NCBI RefSeq assembly: GCF_014650115.1
Contig: NZ_BMUI01000018.1
Span: 124,001-188,000, forward strand
Reading direction: 5' to 3'
DNA: 64,000 bases
DNA from: Streptomyces olivaceoviridis
GTDB taxonomy: Bacteria; Actinomycetota; Actinomycetes; Streptomycetales; Streptomycetaceae
Shown: one piece after another, positions 15,659 to 24,778 of the stretch
How the letters are laid out: every line of letters starts with the position of its first letter
Position numbering within the stretch: position 1 is the stretch's first letter
The notes under the pieces: model-generated
What the model saw: the letters and a program-made list of their open reading frames with translations, nothing else
Database searches by the model: none
Told to the model about the DNA's origin: nothing
Translations under genes and position numbers: made by a program

Positions 15659-17203
15659 TCAGGCGCAGACCGTGTTGGCCTTCGGTGGCCTGCCGTCCAG
15701 CAGGTAGCCGTTCACCGCGTTCTGCACGCACTTGTTCTTGCTGTCGTACGCGCCGTGCCCCTGGCCCTTGTACGTCAGCTCGATGCCGACTCCCTTGCCG
15801 AGTGCCTTCACCATCTTCCGCGCGCCCTCGTACGGGGTGGCCGGGTCGCCGGTGTTGCCGACGACGAGGATGGGCGCCGCCCCCGGGGCGCTGACGTCGG
15901 GGTGGTCGGCCGCGCCCGGCACCGCCCAGTCCGTGCAGCTGACCATGCCCCAGGCCAGGAAGTCGCCGAACAGCGGGGAGGCGGCGCGGAACTCGGGCAG
16001 CTTCCGCTGGACGTAGTCCGCGGTGTACCGGGGCTTCTCGTCGGAGCAGTTGATGGCGGTGTTCGCCGCGGTGAGGTTGCTGTACTCGCCGTTCTCGTTG
16101 CGACCGTTCATCGAGTCGGAGAGCAGCATGAGGATCTTGCCGTCGCCGTCGTAGGCCTGCTCAAGGCCCTCGGTGAGGTACTCCCAGAAGTCCTTCGAGT
16201 ACAGGGACTGCGCGATGCCGTTGGTGGCGGCGGTCTGCGTCAGCTGGCGCGGGAAGATGCCCGGGATCGGCTTCTTCTCCAGGTCGGCGAGGAGATGCGC
16301 GATGCGGTCCTTCACCTCCTGCTCGGTGCTGCCGATCGGGCACTCCTCGGCCTTCGAGGTGCAGTCCCTGGCGAAGTTGTCGAGCGCGAGCTGGAAGCCC
16401 CTGGCCTGTCCGAGAGCGCCCTCCTCCGGGGTCTGCGTGGGGTCCACGACCGCGTCCAGAACGGCCCGGCCGACGTGCTTCGGGAACAGGTGGGCGTAGA
16501 CACCGCCGAGTTCGGTGCCGTAGGAGATGCCGAAGTAGTGCAGCTTGTCGTCGCCGAGGACCTGGCGCATCAGGTCCATGTCGCGGGCCGCGTCCGTGGT
16601 GCGCACATGCGGCAGGATCTTCTTGGAGTTCTTCTCACAGGCCGCGTTGAACTGCTTGGTGCGGTCCAGGAGCTGGACCTGCTCGGCGTGGTCGTCCGGG
16701 GTCGCGTCCTGCTGGAAGTACTCGTCCAGCTGGGCGTCGCTCTCGCACTCCACCGGTGCGCTGCGGCCGACTCCGCGCGGGTCGAAGCTGACCAGGTCGT
16801 AGCGGGTGCGCAGGGCCGCGTAGTCCGCGCCGAACGCGGGCAGCGTGGTCACACCGCTGCCGCCCGGGCCGCCGAAGTTGAACACGAGCGAGCCGATCCG
16901 CCTGCTCGCGGGCCCGCTGGCCTGGGCGCGGATCAGGGCGATGCCGATGGTGTCGCCCTTCGGCCTGCTCCAGTCCAGCGGCGCCTTCATGGTCGCGCAC
17001 TGCCACTCCCCGCCGTTGGGCAGCGGCGAGGGAGGGCTGCCGCCGCCTTCCGCCTCGGAGGGGGCCGGGCAGGACTTCCAGTCCAGCTTCTGCGCCGTGA
17101 GATCCCCGTCCCTGCCGCCGTCGCCGCATCCGGCCAGTACAGCGGAGAGCAGCACAGCGGTGGTGGTCAGCGCGGCGGCGCGCAGCCGGAACGGGTTCGC
17201 CAT
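15659..17203 (-). CDS. Secreted tripeptidyl-aminopeptidase-like lipoprotein, paralogue
   Basis: 514 residues, start at ATG 17203-17201. This ATG is chosen because it gives a clean lipoprotein signal (MANPFRLRAAAL..., lipobox LAGC, Cys26); the open frame continues far upstream as a shadow of the next gene. Same core as its neighbour: FNFGGPGGSG, GISYG nucleophile, VGNTGDPATPYEGA acid, GHGAYDSKNKC His, and a closing CVQNAVNGYLLDG region. Four extra Cys in the lid domain could be disulfides. Both genes are probably transcribed together from upstream; the 143-nt gap between them holds a TGTGGATAA DnaA-box-like site (15596-15604) and no obvious terminator. Confidence 0.85.
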   Translation of the reverse strand: MANPFRLRAAALTTTAVLLSAVLAGCGDGGRDGDLTAQKLDWKSCPAPSEAEGGGSPPSPLPNGGEWQCATMKAPLDWSRPKGDTIGIALIRAQASGPASRRIGSLVFNFGGPGGSGVTTLPAFGADYAALRTRYDLVSFDPRGVGRSAPVECESDAQLDEYFQQDATPDDHAEQVQLLDRTKQFNAACEKNSKKILPHVRTTDAARDMDLMRQVLGDDKLHYFGISYGTELGGVYAHLFPKHVGRAVLDAVVDPTQTPEEGALGQARGFQLALDNFARDCTSKAEECPIGSTEQEVKDRIAHLLADLEKKPIPGIFPRQLTQTAATNGIAQSLYSKDFWEYLTEGLEQAYDGDGKILMLLSDSMNGRNENGEYSNLTAANTAINCSDEKPRYTADYVQRKLPEFRAASPLFGDFLAWGMVSCTDWAVPGAADHPDVSAPGAAPILVVGNTGDPATPYEGARKMVKALGKGVGIELTYKGQGHGAYDSKNKCVQNAVNGYLLDGRPPKANTVCA

Positions 17204-17298
17204 ACTCCCATCGTGGGGGCGCGCACGCCGGGGCGCGCGGGACGCGGGCCGTAAGAGGTACACACCGGCGAGGCCGGGACCGCACCGGGCAGGTCCGC

Positions 17299-20190
17299 TT
17301 ACAGGGCTCCCTTGCGGCTGAGGTGGTTGAAGGCCAGCCAGCCCGGCAGCACCGGCAGCCACAAGGTCAGCAGCCGGAACAGCAGGACGGCCGGCGCGGC
17401 GACCTCCTTGGGCAGGCCCACGGCGATCAGGCCGACGGTGAGGGTCGCCTCGACCGCGCCCACACCGCCGGGGGTGGGCGCCGCGGAGCCGAGCGCGTTG
17501 CCGGCGAGGAAGACGACGGCGACGCTGGCGATGCTCAACGACACCGATCCGTCGCCGAAGGCCCGGATGGAGGCGTCCAGGCACATCACGAAGCAGGCGG
17601 TCAGCAGCAGCATGCCGCCGATGCCGGTGATGAGCTTCTGGGGCCGTTGCAGCACGTCGAGCATCCGCGGCACGACACCGGCGAACAGCGACCTCACGCG
17701 CGTGACGACGAATTTCCGCAGGAACGGCACCGAGGTGACCACGAGGACCAGGACGGCCACGGTCAGCAGACCCGCGATGACCGTGCGGGACGGCGACAGC
17801 GACGGTGTCTTCTCGGTGCCGGTCAGATAGCCGAAGGACAGCAGCATCAGGATGTGACAGCCGAGCCCGAACAGTTGCGAGGCGCCCACGCTCGCCACCG
17901 CCAGCCCCGGACGTACGCCGGCGCGCTGGAGGAAGCGCGTGTTGAGGGCCACACCGCCGACCGCGGCCGGCGCCACGATCTTCACGAACGACCCGGCGAC
18001 CTGCGCCGCCACGGTCCGCGGGAACGGCACCCGCTCCGGTACGAAGCCCAGCAGGGCCATCGCGGCGGCGACGTAGCTCAGCGCGGAGAACAGCACCGCG
18101 GCGACCACCCAGCCCCACTGGGCCCGCGCGAACAGCGTGCCGAACTCGATGTGGGTGAGCTGCGTCAGCAGGTAGTACGCGCCGATCGCACCGGCGATGA
18201 AGCTGATCAGGGTGCGTGGCCGGACCCGCTCCAGGCGGGCCGGCTCCACGGGAGCCTGGGGCCTGATCCGCAGCACCTGGTGCCGGATCTGGGTGAGCAG
18301 ATCCTCCTCGCGGGCCTCTTCGAGGGCTTCGTCGATGGCCCGCTTCTCCGCGCGCTGCTCGGCGCGGACCGCCTTCTTGTCGAGCTTTTCGAGCCCGGGA
18401 GGGGCCGTCTCGGACGCCTCCTCCGCACGGGCCAGCTTGGCCTGCCGGGAGGCTTCGAGCACCGCTTCCCGTTCGCGCTGGGCCCGCTCCCTGGCCAGTC
18501 GGCGCAGCGTCGCGCGCGTGGAGCGCGTCAGCGCGATCGGCTGGAGCATCGGCAGGCAGTCGGCGACCGCGTCCGGGCCGAGGACCTTGACTGCCGAGGT
18601 CACCGCCCGTTCGGCACCCACCCGTAGGCCGAGCGTGGTGACCAGCTGGGCGATGTCCATGCGCAGCAGCAGATCGCCGGCCGCGATCTCCCCACCGCGC
18701 AGTTCGGTGAGGATCACCCTGCCGGAACGATCCACCAGGATCGCGTCTCCGGCCAGCCTGCGGTGCGCGATGCGCCGGGACTGCAGGGCCCGCACCTGGT
18801 GCCAGGTGTTGCGCAGCAGTTCGTCGGTGATGTCCTCGTCGGCCAGCGAGTCCAGGGTGCGCCCGCCGGTGTGCTCGTAGACGAGCATGACCGCGTCCGG
18901 GCCGAGTTCGGAGGTGGCGATGAGCTTGGGCGCGTTGGCGCCCGCCGCGATCGCCGCGTACGCCAGCAGCGCCTCCTGCTCCAGTGCCTGGCGCAGCGAC
19001 TGGAGGCTGGAGCGGGTCGCGAAGCCGCGCAGGGTGAGATTGCGCCAGGCGCGGTAGAAGAAGCCCTGGGCCTGCTGTTCCCGGTCGACGACCGTGACGT
19101 CCAGCGGCGGGCCGTCCTCCAGGGAGACGAAGTAGCGCCGGCCCCGGTCGCCGTTCTCCGTCTCCACCGCTTCCTCGCGGGCCGCGCCGACGGGATGGAA
19201 GCCGACGTGCCTCAGGCCCGCCATCAGCGTGTGGCCGGTCGGGCGGACATTGGGGGAGCCGACCGCGTACAGGGTGCCGTAGGCGATGGTCCAGCCGATC
19301 AGCACGGTCAGGATGATCGAGAAGGGGGTCGTGTAGCCGGTGACCAGCATCGAGAACGCGTCGAGCAGCAGCACGATCCACAGCACCGCGCGCCATCTGG
19401 GTCTGCGGGACATGCCGACGGCCGTCATGTAGGCGATCACGGGGGCCAGATAGCCGTGCACCGGGTCGGTCAGGGCGTGGATGTCGCCCGGGGAGGGCTG
19501 GGTGAGCGCCTCCTGGATCGAGTCCGGGGCGGCGCGGGCGACCCACAGGTCGGTGGCGAGCGTCACTCCGTGCGCCAGGACGGCCGCGAGGACGCCGTCG
19601 GCGATGCGCAGCCCGTCCCGTTTGATCAGCCGTTCGATCGCGAACGCGACCGGCACCAGCAGGATCGCGATGCTGGACGCCAGCCCCGCGATCTTGATCA
19701 GCAGGTCCGGGGCCTGCCCGGTGCCCTTGTTGATGTCCTGTTCGAGGCCCGAGGTGGTGCCGTGCGCGAACGCGGCGATCGCGAGGAGCACCACGATGCC
19801 GAGCAGGCCGACCAGGAGCCGCATCAGGTCGGAGGGGCGGTGCACGCGCGCGGGGAGCAGTGGTTCGTCGCGCTCCACCTGCTCGGCGTGGGGGTCGTCG
19901 CCGGAGCCCGGACGGTGGTCCGAGGGCGTGGTCCCGGGGACGTGCGCCGCCTCGGGGACGGGCGGCCCCCCGGCGGCGTCCGCTCCACCGTCGCCACGCG
20001 CGCGCGTGCCGTCGTCCCTGTGCTGACCAGCGTCTTCCTGGTGGTGCCGGCCGGTGTCTTCCTGCTGCGCGCCGGTGCCGCCGTCGTCCGCGCGGGCGGG
20101 GTCGGGGCGCGCGGAGGCGTCAGGGGTGCCCGCCGCTCCTTCGGGGTGCACGCCCTGCTCCTTCATGGTCTCTTCGTGGTCTCGTATCAC
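17299..20190 (-). CDS. Flippase-like membrane protein (UPF0104/LPG-synthase TM type) with kinase-like domain
   Basis: Up to 963 residues; GTG 20190-20188 is the longest start and ATG 20166 (codon 9, after GAAGAG) is an alternative. Layout: an acidic, disordered N-terminus of about 120 residues; a first block of about 7 membrane segments (122-330); a soluble domain (about 340-640) resembling a lipid/APH-type kinase fold, with ALVY-type hinge VMLVYEHTGGRTL and a catalytic-loop equivalent HRRLAGDAILVD; a charged helical stretch; and a C-terminal UPF0104-type membrane domain (about 670-960) with the GGVGAVEATL motif. The proton-acceptor Asp of true kinases (HRD) is replaced (HRR-L-A), so the middle domain is probably a pseudokinase. 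A role in moving a lipid or lipid-linked glycan is inferred from the last domain. Confidence 0.8.
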   Translation of the reverse strand: MIRDHEETMKEQGVHPEGAAGTPDASARPDPARADDGGTGAQQEDTGRHHQEDAGQHRDDGTRARGDGGADAAGGPPVPEAAHVPGTTPSDHRPGSGDDPHAEQVERDEPLLPARVHRPSDLMRLLVGLLGIVVLLAIAAFAHGTTSGLEQDINKGTGQAPDLLIKIAGLASSIAILLVPVAFAIERLIKRDGLRIADGVLAAVLAHGVTLATDLWVARAAPDSIQEALTQPSPGDIHALTDPVHGYLAPVIAYMTAVGMSRRPRWRAVLWIVLLLDAFSMLVTGYTTPFSIILTVLIGWTIAYGTLYAVGSPNVRPTGHTLMAGLRHVGFHPVGAAREEAVETENGDRGRRYFVSLEDGPPLDVTVVDREQQAQGFFYRAWRNLTLRGFATRSSLQSLRQALEQEALLAYAAIAAGANAPKLIATSELGPDAVMLVYEHTGGRTLDSLADEDITDELLRNTWHQVRALQSRRIAHRRLAGDAILVDRSGRVILTELRGGEIAAGDLLLRMDIAQLVTTLGLRVGAERAVTSAVKVLGPDAVADCLPMLQPIALTRSTRATLRRLARERAQREREAVLEASRQAKLARAEEASETAPPGLEKLDKKAVRAEQRAEKRAIDEALEEAREEDLLTQIRHQVLRIRPQAPVEPARLERVRPRTLISFIAGAIGAYYLLTQLTHIEFGTLFARAQWGWVVAAVLFSALSYVAAAMALLGFVPERVPFPRTVAAQVAGSFVKIVAPAAVGGVALNTRFLQRAGVRPGLAVASVGASQLFGLGCHILMLLSFGYLTGTEKTPSLSPSRTVIAGLLTVAVLVLVVTSVPFLRKFVVTRVRSLFAGVVPRMLDVLQRPQKLITGIGGMLLLTACFVMCLDASIRAFGDGSVSLSIASVAVVFLAGNALGSAAPTPGGVGAVEATLTVGLIAVGLPKEVAAPAVLLFRLLTLWLPVLPGWLAFNHLSRKGAL

Positions 20191-20352
20191 CAGTCACCGC
20201 CCGCACGATGGTGGCATGCCCCACCGACACTCACGGGCATCAGGGTGCGGATGCGCGGGCGCACAGTCTGCCCCAAGGACCGCGCGGGGGCGAGAGGACC
20301 GTTCCCCACGGTCCCCGCCGGAACGTCGGTGGGGTGCGGCAGGATGGGGTGG

Positions 20353-20760
20353 ATGAGCGAGCAGAGTCCTCCCGAAGACGCCCGCGCGGAGTACGCGGAC
20401 GCGCTGCCGGGGTACGCGGACGCGCTGCCGGAGTACGCCGAGCGGGTCCTGGACGTCGCCGAGCGGATTCCGCCGGGCCGGGTCATGACCTATGGCGATG
20501 TCGCGGAGTGGCTGGAGGAGGGCGGGCCGCGCCAGGTCGGCCGGGTGATGGCCCTCTACGGCGGCACGGTCCCGTGGTGGCGTGTCGTACGTGCCGACGG
20601 CGTGCTGCTGCCCGGACACGAGCTGCGCGCGCTCGCCCACTACCGTACGGAGGGCACCCCGCTGAAGCAGGCGGGCAGCAGCACCGAGGGCCATCTGCCG
20701 CGGCTCGACATGCGTCGGGCCCGATGGGACGGCGGCGCGGGTGCGGAGGGTCACACCTGA
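20353..20760 (+). CDS. Alkyltransferase-like protein (ATL, MGMT fold, no active-site Cys)
   Basis: 135 residues from ATG 20353. The start is set by the -10 box CAGGAT (20340-20345), which lies 7 nt upstream and implies a leaderless mRNA. The core VLDVAERIPPGRVMTYGDVAEWL and GGTVPWWRVVRADG belong to the O6-alkylguanine-DNA alkyltransferase fold, but the usual PCHR active site is PWWR (residues 74-77). ATL proteins with Trp at this place bind alkylated guanine and hand it to nucleotide-excision repair instead of repairing it directly. The N-terminus carries a heptad-like repeat, EYADALP-GYADALP-EYAERVL. The helicase-nuclease genes downstream are also DNA-repair genes. Confidence 0.88.
   Translation: MSEQSPPEDARAEYADALPGYADALPEYAERVLDVAERIPPGRVMTYGDVAEWLEEGGPRQVGRVMALYGGTVPWWRVVRADGVLLPGHELRALAHYRTEGTPLKQAGSSTEGHLPRLDMRRARWDGGAGAEGHT
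20389..20430 (+). repeat. 21-bp tandem duplication in the ATL gene
   Basis: 20389-20409 and 20410-20430 are identical except for one base (GAG/GGG first codon) and encode EYADALP and GYADALP; a partial third copy follows. This is a recent slippage-type duplication in the non-conserved N-terminus. Confidence 0.85.
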
Positions 20761-20936
20761 CAGCTTCCGCCATCGGATGTCGCCGCGGGGGGCCTGTGGC
20801 CCGTTCGAGGGACATGGGGGACGTCCGTGGCATGCCGTACGTTCGTGAGATGTGGGACACGCGTGACCCGAGCGCCGCGAGGGAAGAAGCGGAAGCTCTG
20901 CTTCCATCCGGAGCGGCGGCGTAGCGTCGGCAGCAC

Positions 20937-23900
20937 GTGTCCCCCTCATCCCGCGGCCACCGCCTCGCGCGCGTGACCGCCTGCCCGCCAGCACGACCAC
21001 CAGGACCGGCACATCACGTGAGCTCCTCTTCCTCCACCAGGCGCCCGCCGCACCCACCGGTGCGGCAGGGGAGCCGTGGCGCTTACCGATTGGTCCGTAC
21101 CCCTCCGGCCGTCGTGGACCCCCCTCGTCTGGACGCGGCACAGCGTGCCGTGGTTGACCACCGGACCGGACCACTCCTCGTCCTTGCCGGTCCCGGCACC
21201 GGCAAGACCACCACGCTGGTCGAGTCCGTGGCCGCCCGGATCGCCCGGGGCGGCGACCCCGAGCGCATCCTGGTGCTCACGTTCAGCCGCAAGGCCGCCG
21301 TCGACCTGCGTGACCGCATGGCTCTGCGCATGGGCGCCGCCCGCGCCCCCAGGGCGACCACCTTCCATTCGTACTGCTACGCGCTGGTCCGCGCCCACCA
21401 GGACAGCGGCCGGTTCACCGAGCCGCTGCGCCTGCTCTCCGGCCCGGAGCAGGACGTCACCGTCCGGGAGCTGCTCGCCGGCCAGCCGGAGCTGGAGCGG
21501 CTCGGCCTGACCCACGTGCGCTGGCCGGACGAACTGCGCGCCTGCCTGACCACGCGTGGCTTCGCCGACGAGGTCCGAGCCGTCCTCGCCCGCAGCCGGG
21601 AGCTGGGCCTCGGCCCGGAGGCCCTGGACGCCTTCGCCCGCCGCATCGGCCGCCCCGACTGGCGGGCGGCGGCCGCGTTCCTCGCCGAGTACCTCGACAC
21701 CCTCGACCTCCAGGGCGTGCTGGACTACGCGGAACTGGTCCACCGCGCGGTCCTGTTCGCCCGCCGCCCGGAGACCGCCGCAGGGCTGGCGGCCCAGTAC
21801 GACGCCGTGTACGTCGACGAGTACCAGGACACCGACCCCGCCCAGGTCCGGCTGCTGCACGCCCTAGCGGGCGGGGGGCGCACCCTGGTCGCCTTCGGCG
21901 ACCCCGACCAGTCGATCTACGCCTTCCGGGGTGCCGACGTGAACGGCATCCTCGACTTCCCGGCCGCCTTCCGGCGCGCGGACGGCCGTCCCGCCCCCGT
22001 CGCGGTGCTGCGGACCTCGCGCCGCTCGGGCGCCGCCCTGCTGGCCGCGACCCGCCTGATCACCCAGCGCATGCCACTGTCCCGGCTGCCCGCCGAGAAG
22101 GTCCGCGCCCACCGGGAGCCGGCCGCCGTACGGGACGGCGGCCGGGTCGAGGTCCACACGTACCCGACGCCCGGCGCGGAAGTGGACAACATCGCGGACG
22201 TCCTGCGCCGCGCGCACCTGGAGGACGGCGTCCCTTGGAGCGACATGGCCGTCCTGGTACGCGCGGGCTCTCGTCTCCCGACCCTCCGCCGGGCCCTCAC
22301 CGCGGCCGGCGTCCCCCTGGACATCGACGGTGACGAACTGCCCCTGCGGCACGAGCCCGCGGTCGCACCCCTGCTCACGGCCCTCCGCGCGGTGGCCACG
22401 GCGGAGGCACGACACCGCGACGAGGAGTCGGCCGGGAGTCCGGAGAAGCGCGAACCGGCTGGTGAAGGAGCCGGCGGGGCAGGTACGGAAGCCGTCTCAG
22501 GGCGCACTGAAGCCGGTGCGGCAGCTAGGGAAGCCGTCGGAGAGCGCACTGAAGCCGGTGCGGCAGCTACGGAAGCCGTCGGAGAGCGCACCGAAGTGGG
22601 CGGGGAAGGCACGGAAGCCGCCGGGGTACGCACTCATGCCGTCGGAGAACGCACCGAAGCCGACGCGGCACGCACGGAAGCCGCCAGGGCAGGCACCGAA
22701 TCCGGCGGGGAAGGCACCGATGCTGCCGGTGGACCCGGCCTTGCCGCTGAAGAAGGCGCCGAAGCCCCCGCGGAACCGGCTCCGGACGCCTCCTGGCTGG
22801 ACACCGAGACCGCTCTCACCCTGCTCACCTCACCGCTCGCCGGCATGGACGCCGCCGACCTGCGCCGCCTCGGGCGTGCCCTGCGCGAGGAGGAACGGAC
22901 CGCCGGGAATCCCCTGCCGCCCCCGTCCGACGAGCTCCTCGCGCGGGCACTCGCCGAACCGGAGCGCCTGGCCGTGCACGACCCGGCGTACGCGCGCGGG
23001 GCGCAGCGGCTCGGAGCGCTGCTCCGCAAGGCACGTGAGCGCCTCGCCGGCGGCGGTACGGCCGAGGAGGCACTGTGGGACCTGTGGCAGGGCACACCGT
23101 GGCCCGGGCGCCTGGAGCGGGCCGCCCGGCGCGGTGGCGCGGCCGGCCGGAACGCCGACCGGGACCTGGACGCCGTGTGCGCGCTGTTCGCCACGGCCGC
23201 GCGCGCGGAGGAGCGCTTCGGAGGCCGAGGCGCCCTGAACTTCCTGGAGCAGATCGAGGCCGAGGACATAGCCGCCGACACGCTCGCCCGCCGCGCGGTA
23301 CGCCCGGACGCCGTCCGCGTGATGACCGCGCACCGCGCCAAGGGCCTGGAGTGGCGGCTGGTCGTCGTCGCCGGTGTCCAGGAGGGACTCTGGCCCGACC
23401 TGCGGCGCCGCGGCTCGCTGCTGGAGGCCGACCGCATCGGCCGCGACGGACTCGCCGAGCCGCTCACGCCGGGCGCGCTGCTCGCCGAGGAGCGCCGCCT
23501 GTTCTACGTCGCCGCCACGCGCGCGCGTGACTGCCTCGTCGTCACCGCGGTGAAGGCACCGGCCGACGACGGTGACCAGCCGTCCCGGTTCCTCACCGAA
23601 CTGGGCGTTGAGCCGAGGGACGTCGCCGGGCGCCCGCGCCGGCCGCTGTCCGTCGCCGCGCTCGTCGCCGAACTGCGCGCGACCACGGTCGACCCGCGCG
23701 TGTCGGCCGCGCTGCGGGAGGCCGCCGCCCGCCGGCTGGCCCGGCTCGCCGCGCTCGCCGACGAGGACGGCCGCCCGCTGGCGCCGTCCGCGCACCCCTA
23801 CCGCTGGTGGGGCATGTTCGATCCGACCGAGAGCAAGGTGCCGCTGCGCCACCGGGACCAGCCCGTGGTGCTCTCCGGCAGCGCCCTCGACCAGCTGGCC

Positions 23901-24665
23901 AACACCTGCGCGTTGCAGTGGTTCCTGGGCCGCGAGGTGAAGGCGGACGCCCCCGCCACCACCGCGCAGGGCTTCGGCAACGTCGTCCACGTCCTCGCCG
24001 ACGAGGTCGCCTCCGGCCGCACCCCCGCCGACCTCGACGTCCTCATGGAACGCCTGGACTCCGTGTGGAACGCGCTGGCCTTCGACGCGCCGTGGAAGTC
24101 GCGGCAGGAGAAGGACAACGCGCGCGTGGCGCTCGAACGCTTCCTGAACTGGCACGTGCTGGCCCGGGCGGGCCGGACCCCGGTGGCGAGCGAGCACGAC
24201 TTCGACGTCACCCTCGAAGCGGGCGACTACCAGGTCCGCGTCCGTGGCCAGATGGACCGCGTGGAGACGGACGCCGAGGGCCGTGCCTACGTGGTCGACT
24301 TCAAGACGGGCAAGCAGGCGCCCACCGCGGGCGAGGTGGAGCGCCACCCCCAGCTCGCCGTCTACCAGCTCGCCGTCCGCGAAGGCGCCGTCGACACGGC
24401 CTTCGACGGCGTACGCCCCGAGCCGGGCGGCGCGGAGCTGGTCCACCTCAGACAGGGCGCCGCCAAGCGGGACGGGGGCGACAGCCTGCCCAAGGTGCAG
24501 ACCCAGGAGCCGTTGACGGGGGAGTGGGTCGGCGAGCTGCTGGCCACCGCCGCCGGAAAGGTCCTCGACGAGCGGTTCACGCCGAGCGCCGGCCAGCACT
24601 GCGCGCACTGCGCGTTCCGGGCGTCGTGCAGTGCGCGCCCGGAGGGGCGGCATGTGGTCGAGTGA
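20937..24665 (+). CDS. adnA: AdnA-type helicase-nuclease (UvrD-like motor + RecB nuclease)
   Basis: 1242 residues from GTG 20937, 9 nt after TAGCGT (20922-20927), so probably near-leaderless; an in-frame GTG at 21018 is the alternative start. Superfamily 1A helicase motifs are present: Walker A GPGTGKTT near residue 85, DEYQD near 292, and the late motif VMTAHRAKGLEW. The C-terminus is a RecB-family nuclease with VDFKTGK near 1121. One Cys near 990 (NTCALQW) and three in HCAHCAFRASC near 1222-1231 form the four-Cys iron-sulfur pattern of AddB-like nucleases. With the next gene it should form AdnAB, the actinobacterial double-strand-break resection machine replacing RecBCD. Assignment as A is by gene order. 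A repeat-rich insert (about 515-620) interrupts the motor. Confidence 0.88.
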   Translation: MSPSSRGHRLARVTACPPARPPGPAHHVSSSSSTRRPPHPPVRQGSRGAYRLVRTPPAVVDPPRLDAAQRAVVDHRTGPLLVLAGPGTGKTTTLVESVAARIARGGDPERILVLTFSRKAAVDLRDRMALRMGAARAPRATTFHSYCYALVRAHQDSGRFTEPLRLLSGPEQDVTVRELLAGQPELERLGLTHVRWPDELRACLTTRGFADEVRAVLARSRELGLGPEALDAFARRIGRPDWRAAAAFLAEYLDTLDLQGVLDYAELVHRAVLFARRPETAAGLAAQYDAVYVDEYQDTDPAQVRLLHALAGGGRTLVAFGDPDQSIYAFRGADVNGILDFPAAFRRADGRPAPVAVLRTSRRSGAALLAATRLITQRMPLSRLPAEKVRAHREPAAVRDGGRVEVHTYPTPGAEVDNIADVLRRAHLEDGVPWSDMAVLVRAGSRLPTLRRALTAAGVPLDIDGDELPLRHEPAVAPLLTALRAVATAEARHRDEESAGSPEKREPAGEGAGGAGTEAVSGRTEAGAAAREAVGERTEAGAAATEAVGERTEVGGEGTEAAGVRTHAVGERTEADAARTEAARAGTESGGEGTDAAGGPGLAAEEGAEAPAEPAPDASWLDTETALTLLTSPLAGMDAADLRRLGRALREEERTAGNPLPPPSDELLARALAEPERLAVHDPAYARGAQRLGALLRKARERLAGGGTAEEALWDLWQGTPWPGRLERAARRGGAAGRNADRDLDAVCALFATAARAEERFGGRGALNFLEQIEAEDIAADTLARRAVRPDAVRVMTAHRAKGLEWRLVVVAGVQEGLWPDLRRRGSLLEADRIGRDGLAEPLTPGALLAEERRLFYVAATRARDCLVVTAVKAPADDGDQPSRFLTELGVEPRDVAGRPRRPLSVAALVAELRATTVDPRVSAALREAAARRLARLAALADEDGRPLAPSAHPYRWWGMFDPTESKVPLRHRDQPVVLSGSALDQLANTCALQWFLGREVKADAPATTAQGFGNVVHVLADEVASGRTPADLDVLMERLDSVWNALAFDAPWKSRQEKDNARVALERFLNWHVLARAGRTPVASEHDFDVTLEAGDYQVRVRGQMDRVETDAEGRAYVVDFKTGKQAPTAGEVERHPQLAVYQLAVREGAVDTAFDGVRPEPGGAELVHLRQGAAKRDGGDSLPKVQTQEPLTGEWVGELLATAAGKVLDERFTPSAGQHCAHCAFRASCSARPEGRHVVE
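22480..22740 (+). repeat. Degenerate in-frame tandem repeats inside adnA
   Basis: Units related to GGAAGCCGTCGGAGAGCGCA and GAAGCCGGTGCGGCAGCTA recur about every 27-42 bp, encoding variants of TEAVGERTEAGAAA. The block of about 85 residues is Ala/Glu/Gly/Thr-rich, lacks hydrophobic residues, and sits between helicase motifs where the family normally has a short loop. Confidence 0.8.
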
Positions 24666-24778
24666 CGTGACCGCGACATGGGTGACGTACGGCACCACAA
24701 GGGCTGACCTGCGCTTCTTCCGCCCCGGCCGACCGACCCGGTCTCGCTTGTCAGTCCCCGCCGCTAGCCTCTTTCGAC

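Noticed and set aside
19860..20924. Plus-strand ORF of 354 codons spanning the flippase 5' end, the ATL gene and the following gap
   Set aside because: Arg/Pro-rich shadow frame. It overlaps the ATL gene, which has real MGMT-fold motifs, and has no ribosome site.
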